DNA of 57,047 bases from an uncultured Eisenbergiella sp. (GTDB lineage: Bacteria > Bacillota > Clostridia > Lachnospirales > Lachnospiraceae), in the NCBI GenBank assembly GCA_910585455.1, contig CAJUEL010000032.1:1-57047 (forward strand). The letters run 5' to 3'. Shown here piece after piece: positions 53,966 to 57,047 of the stretch. A program made the position numbers and the translations under genes. The first letter of the stretch is position 1. Each line of letters starts with the position of its first letter. Under the pieces are notes generated by a model. That model saw only the letters and a program-made list of their open reading frames with translations. It was not told the origin of the DNA and searched no databases.

Positions 53966-55276
53966 ATGGAATCAAAAAAAATATTCTCTGCATTTTTTCA
54001 ATACGTGTGTTTAAATATTCTTGGCATGCTTGGATTATCCTGCTATATTCTCGCCGACACCTGTTTTGTGTCCGCCGGTCTGGGCGCCAACGGGCTGACC
54101 GCGCTCAATCTGGCGATCCCCGTCTATAGCTTCGTACATGGCTGCGGCCTGATGCTGGGAATGGGCGGTGCGGCAAAATACTCTGTTTTCAGAGGACAGA
54201 AAGAATTTCAAAATGCGAATCAGACATTTACCGCCGCCCTGTGCCTTACGGTCATTTTGTCATCGCTGTTTTTACTGACAGGAATCTTTTTCTCCGGAAA
54301 TCTGACCGCTGCGCTGCACGCTGACATCGAAGTATTTGCTATGACCAAAACTTATTTACAGGTTATCTTACTGTTCGCTCCCGCATTTATGTTGAATGAC
54401 CTTCTTCTCTGTTTTGTGCGAAACGACGGCAATCCGAAGCTTTCCATGGCGGCCATGCTGACGGGCAGCCTGTCAAATATTATATTGGACTATCTGTTTA
54501 TATTTTCTCTGCGCATGGAAATTCTCGGTGCTGTACTGGCGACCGGATTCGCCCCCATCATCAGCATGTGTGTGTTATCAAAGCACCTGTTTACAAAACA
54601 AAATCAATTTCATTGGGCGAGACCAGGGTTTTCTCCCGGCCCGATCCTGACCTTCCTCTCATTGGGGATTCCTTCGCTCATTACAGAGGTTGCCTCCGGG
54701 ATCGTGATGCTTGTGTTTAATTCGATCATTCTTCGGCTACGGGGAAATATCGGCGTGGCCGCTTATGGCATAATCGCCAATCTGTCCCTTGTCGTCACAT
54801 CGATTTATACCGGAATCGCACAGGGCATGCAGCCCCTTACAAGCCGTTTTTACGGATACAGGAAGAAGGAAGAAATCCAAAAAATACTCCAGTACGCAGT
54901 CATAACCATGCTGTTCATCTCAGCCTGTCTGTACTTCACCCTTGTATCGGGCGCCAGTCGGATCACAGGGTTCTTCAACAGCGAAACAAACGACCTTCTG
55001 CAGCAAATTGCCGTTACTGGGATGAAACTGTACTTTACAGCCATTCCCTTTTCCGGCTTTAACATCATTCTTTCCATACATTTCATATCAACGCAAAGGG
55101 CGCTGCCAGCACAGGTGATTTCTTTATTGAGAGGATTTTTTCTTGTCATTCCCATGGCCTTTCTCCTCTCCGGCATTTGGGACATGACCGGTGTGTGGTT
55201 GTCGTACCCGATCACGGAAATGCTGGTATGCATCCTGGGTATCATATTGTACAAAAAAAGCAGGCAAATAGCCTGA
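53966..55276 (+). CDS. MATE-family efflux transporter (second)
   Basis: This 436-residue pump has twelve hydrophobic segments and family motifs (GLSCYILADTCFVSAGLGANGLTALNLAIPV). It starts with ATG after GAAAGG at eight bases. The terminator in its leader suggests drug- or ligand-induced expression. It is followed by a flavin-binding protein, probably in the same transcript, a set that would suit drug resistance (efflux plus nitro reduction). Confidence 0.92.
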   Translation: MESKKIFSAFFQYVCLNILGMLGLSCYILADTCFVSAGLGANGLTALNLAIPVYSFVHGCGLMLGMGGAAKYSVFRGQKEFQNANQTFTAALCLTVILSSLFLLTGIFFSGNLTAALHADIEVFAMTKTYLQVILLFAPAFMLNDLLLCFVRNDGNPKLSMAAMLTGSLSNIILDYLFIFSLRMEILGAVLATGFAPIISMCVLSKHLFTKQNQFHWARPGFSPGPILTFLSLGIPSLITEVASGIVMLVFNSIILRLRGNIGVAAYGIIANLSLVVTSIYTGIAQGMQPLTSRFYGYRKKEEIQKILQYAVITMLFISACLYFTLVSGASRITGFFNSETNDLLQQIAVTGMKLYFTAIPFSGFNIILSIHFISTQRALPAQVISLLRGFFLVIPMAFLLSGIWDMTGVWLSYPITEMLVCILGIILYKKSRQIA

Positions 55277-55304
55277 AAATATTTTCATAAAGGAGATAAC
55301 AAAT

Positions 55305-55820
55305 ATGTTCAGAGAACTGCGCAGAAAGAAACAGGAATTATCAATAGAGGATAGCATAGCCATTCTGCGGCATAGCACCTCCGGTGTTCTTGCATTGCTG
55401 GGGGACAATGCATACCCTTATGCCGTTCCGATCAGCTACGTGTATGATGATTCCAGATTGTATTTTCACGGGGCGAAGAGCGGGCATAAAACGGACGCAA
55501 TCCAAAATCACCCGAAAGCCTCCTTTTGTGTCATCGACCAGGACAATGTTATTCCGGAGGAATATACTACCTGTTTTCGAAGCGTAATCGTCTTTGGCAA
55601 AATCCGTATTCTGGAGAATGAGGCAGAAAAGGAAAAAGCAATTTGGACACTGGCATCCAAATATTATCCGGACGCCGCTGACGCCGAACGGCAAAAGGCA
55701 ATCGAAAAAGACTGGAAGCCCTTATGTATGATGGAACTGTCCATTGAGCATATTTCCGGAAAGGAAGCTATCGAGCTCGTCCGTGCGAAAAGGGAAGTAT
55801 TCCCTGCCCCAAATGCATAA
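55305..55820 (+). CDS. Pyridoxamine 5'-phosphate oxidase-like flavin protein (NimA-type)
   Basis: This 171-residue protein has the split-barrel FMN fold of NimA/PNPOx-like proteins: SGVLALLGDNAYPYAVPISYVYDDSRLYFHGAKSGHK and SVIVFGKIRILEN. Some relatives are 5-nitroimidazole nitroreductases. It lies 28 bases after the MATE stop with its own ribosome site (AAAGGAG), so likely the same operon. Confidence 0.9.
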   Translation: MFRELRRKKQELSIEDSIAILRHSTSGVLALLGDNAYPYAVPISYVYDDSRLYFHGAKSGHKTDAIQNHPKASFCVIDQDNVIPEEYTTCFRSVIVFGKIRILENEAEKEKAIWTLASKYYPDAADAERQKAIEKDWKPLCMMELSIEHISGKEAIELVRAKREVFPAPNA

Positions 55821-55862
55821 CAGGCAGGGAATCACCATTTTTTCCGATCCCTTCCCTCTATC

Positions 55863-56804
55863 TTACATGCAATTGATCTGCTTCCCATCCAGCCATGCGT
55901 ACAGATTATCAAATACGATCTGTGCCCGCAGCTCCATGGATTCTACCGAAGCGAAGGCGATGTGGGGCGTCACAATCGTATTGGGACAGTGCAAAAGCGG
56001 ATGCTCTTCCTGCAGGGGCGGCTCGGTCTCAAACACATCGCAGGCTGCTCCCGCAAGCCTCCCCTCCCGCAGCGCCGCCGCCAAAGCGGCAGAATCCACC
56101 ACGCCTCCTCTTGCCGTATTGATCAAAATTGCGCTTTTCTTCATTCTTGCCAGCTCTGCGGTGCCGATCATTCCCTTTGTCTGCGGCGTCAGCGGACAAT
56201 GCAGGGAAATGATATCGGAACGCTCCAAAAGCTCTGAAAGCTCCACCTGCTCATCGATAGCGGCATCCGAAACCCTGCTGCGGTTGTAAGCCAGCACCCT
56301 GCAGCCAAAGGCCTTACAAAGCGCCGCGGTCCTTTTCCCGATGGCTCCTGCTCCCACGATGCCCACCGTCTTACCGCTAAGCAGATTCCCGACCAGCCCG
56401 TCCTTCGTGCCGCCCGTGCGGCATCTTTGCTCCGTCTCCTTCACATGCCGCAAAAGCTGGATCATGAAGCCGATACTAAGCTCCGCCACAGCCTGCGTCG
56501 CATAACCGGACGCATTGCTGACCGCAATCCCTCTCTTTTTCGCCTCCTCCATCGGGATATGATCGACGCCGGTAAACGCCACATCAATGAATTTCAGCTT
56601 TGCTGCTTCCTTCACCACAGACGCATGCAGCGGCATGTTGGCGAGCATGATTATATCCGCATCCCGGCTTCGCATGCATTGCACTTCCGGATCCGTCTCC
56701 TTTTCGTAAGCTGCAAATGTATGTCCCATTTCTGCAAGACGCTTTGCGTGCCCTTCGATCACCGCGTCGGAAACGCCCAATCCCTCCAATAATACGATCT
56801 TCAT
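55863..56804 (-). CDS. D-isomer specific 2-hydroxyacid dehydrogenase
   Basis: This 313-residue NAD enzyme has the Rossmann motif GKTVGIVGAGAIGKRTAAL, ISLHCPLTPQTKGMIG, the catalytic Arg in NTARGGVVDSAAL, the Glu in DVFETEPPL and the His in VTPHIAF. It reduces a 2-oxo acid; the substrate cannot be told. The start is ATG 56804 with GGAGG six bases upstream. Convergent with the flavin protein. Confidence 0.92.
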   Translation of the reverse strand: MKIVLLEGLGVSDAVIEGHAKRLAEMGHTFAAYEKETDPEVQCMRSRDADIIMLANMPLHASVVKEAAKLKFIDVAFTGVDHIPMEEAKKRGIAVSNASGYATQAVAELSIGFMIQLLRHVKETEQRCRTGGTKDGLVGNLLSGKTVGIVGAGAIGKRTAALCKAFGCRVLAYNRSRVSDAAIDEQVELSELLERSDIISLHCPLTPQTKGMIGTAELARMKKSAILINTARGGVVDSAALAAALREGRLAGAACDVFETEPPLQEEHPLLHCPNTIVTPHIAFASVESMELRAQIVFDNLYAWLDGKQINCM

Positions 56805-56900
56805 TCTCTCTCCTCCAATCAATACTGACTGCTTTTTCCAATATTATAATCCATTTTTGTCCCCCTGCAAACCCTCATCTTACAATTCAAAATATTGACA

Positions 56901-57019
56901 GTAACAGTCCGTTACTGCATCCGCCCATGAAAATCGCTGCGCGATGGGGCGGATGCATGCTACCGGCAAGATTTCTCACGGTCTGCGCGGTAAACGCGCA
57001 GACCTGGCTGAACTGTTAT
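56901..57019. repeat. Composite hairpin repeat at the right end
   Basis: The outer arms TAACAGT (56902-56908) and ACTGTTA (57012-57018) belong to the GTAACAGTTCA family. Inside lie two further hairpins: TGCATCCGCCCAT with ATGGGGCGGATGCA (56916-56955), and a perfect GGTCTGCGCG/CGCGCAGACC stem (56980-56989 with 56995-57004). The whole folds like a three-way structure. No gene is seen in 56805-57047. Confidence 0.6.
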
Positions 57020-57047
57020 GTAGTGACTTTTGTCAATACCTGAATTG

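Overview
The window looks like a chromosomal segment of a gut-type Clostridia, most likely family Lachnospiraceae. The reasons are moderately high GC in most genes, strong GGAGG ribosome sites, a DUF4250-type small protein, oleate hydratase, several Lpl-like sugar ABC genes and Rpn-family nucleases. No rRNA, CRISPR array, phage or plasmid gene was seen. One tRNA (Glu, CTC) is present.

Layout. Positions 54-2755 hold a tandem direct duplication of an Rpn-type nuclease gene; each copy carries a different frame lesion at its 5' end. Positions 2732-12434 (minus strand) form one long operon that I read as a peptide natural-product (RiPP) system: a BtrH/papain-like protein, a radical SAM/SPASM maturase, an acyl-carrier-like protein, three very short precursor genes of about 37-43 codons sharing the motif YN-x-EC and a three-cysteine tail, a transglutaminase-like protein, a subtilisin fused to a P-loop domain, and two ABC exporter halves. 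The precursor genes were found by reading the AT-rich stretch 9266-9708 and are the main discovery candidate. Parts of the enzyme set resemble, from memory, the clostridial Cys-rich peptide maturation system (CcpM-type); the precursor family and the carrier/acyltransferase/transglutaminase/subtilisin combination look undescribed to me.

Positions 12581-17660 hold an Lpl-type ABC sugar uptake system with a divergent AraC regulator. Positions 17718-21604 hold a large membrane protein, a 334-base palindromic element, a polysaccharide deacetylase and an MgtC-like protein. Positions 21616-24243 hold a metal efflux operon (HMA chaperone, P-type ATPase, ArsR) with a clear promoter and operator. Positions 24321-26609 are a MATE pump and divergent MerR regulator with a 19-base-spacer promoter. 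Positions 26706-29846 are a rhamnosidase and AraC regulator. Positions 29854-31558 are a RACo-like activator with a DUF4250 protein, followed by clpB with a CIRCE-like site. Positions 34346-36190 are a LacI regulator and a TPR-like protein. Positions 36812-39126 are two overlapping aminotransferases behind a long structured leader. Positions 39221-41959 are oleate hydratase and a TetR regulator. Positions 42221-44865 are a glycosyltransferase/papain-like/membrane operon. Positions 44955-45934 hold tRNA-Glu and a repeat-built coiled-coil protein. Positions 46045-49283 are an alpha-mannosidase and a YbaK-like deacylase. Positions 49333-52622 are TldE, TldD and a methyltransferase. Positions 52928-56804 are a second methyltransferase, a MATE pump behind a leader with a terminator, a flavin-binding nitroreductase-like protein and a 2-hydroxyacid dehydrogenase.

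Two dispersed small hairpin families (consensus ends GTAACAGTTCA/TGAACTGTTAC, and a GTGAAAAGTAAC element) are scattered between genes.
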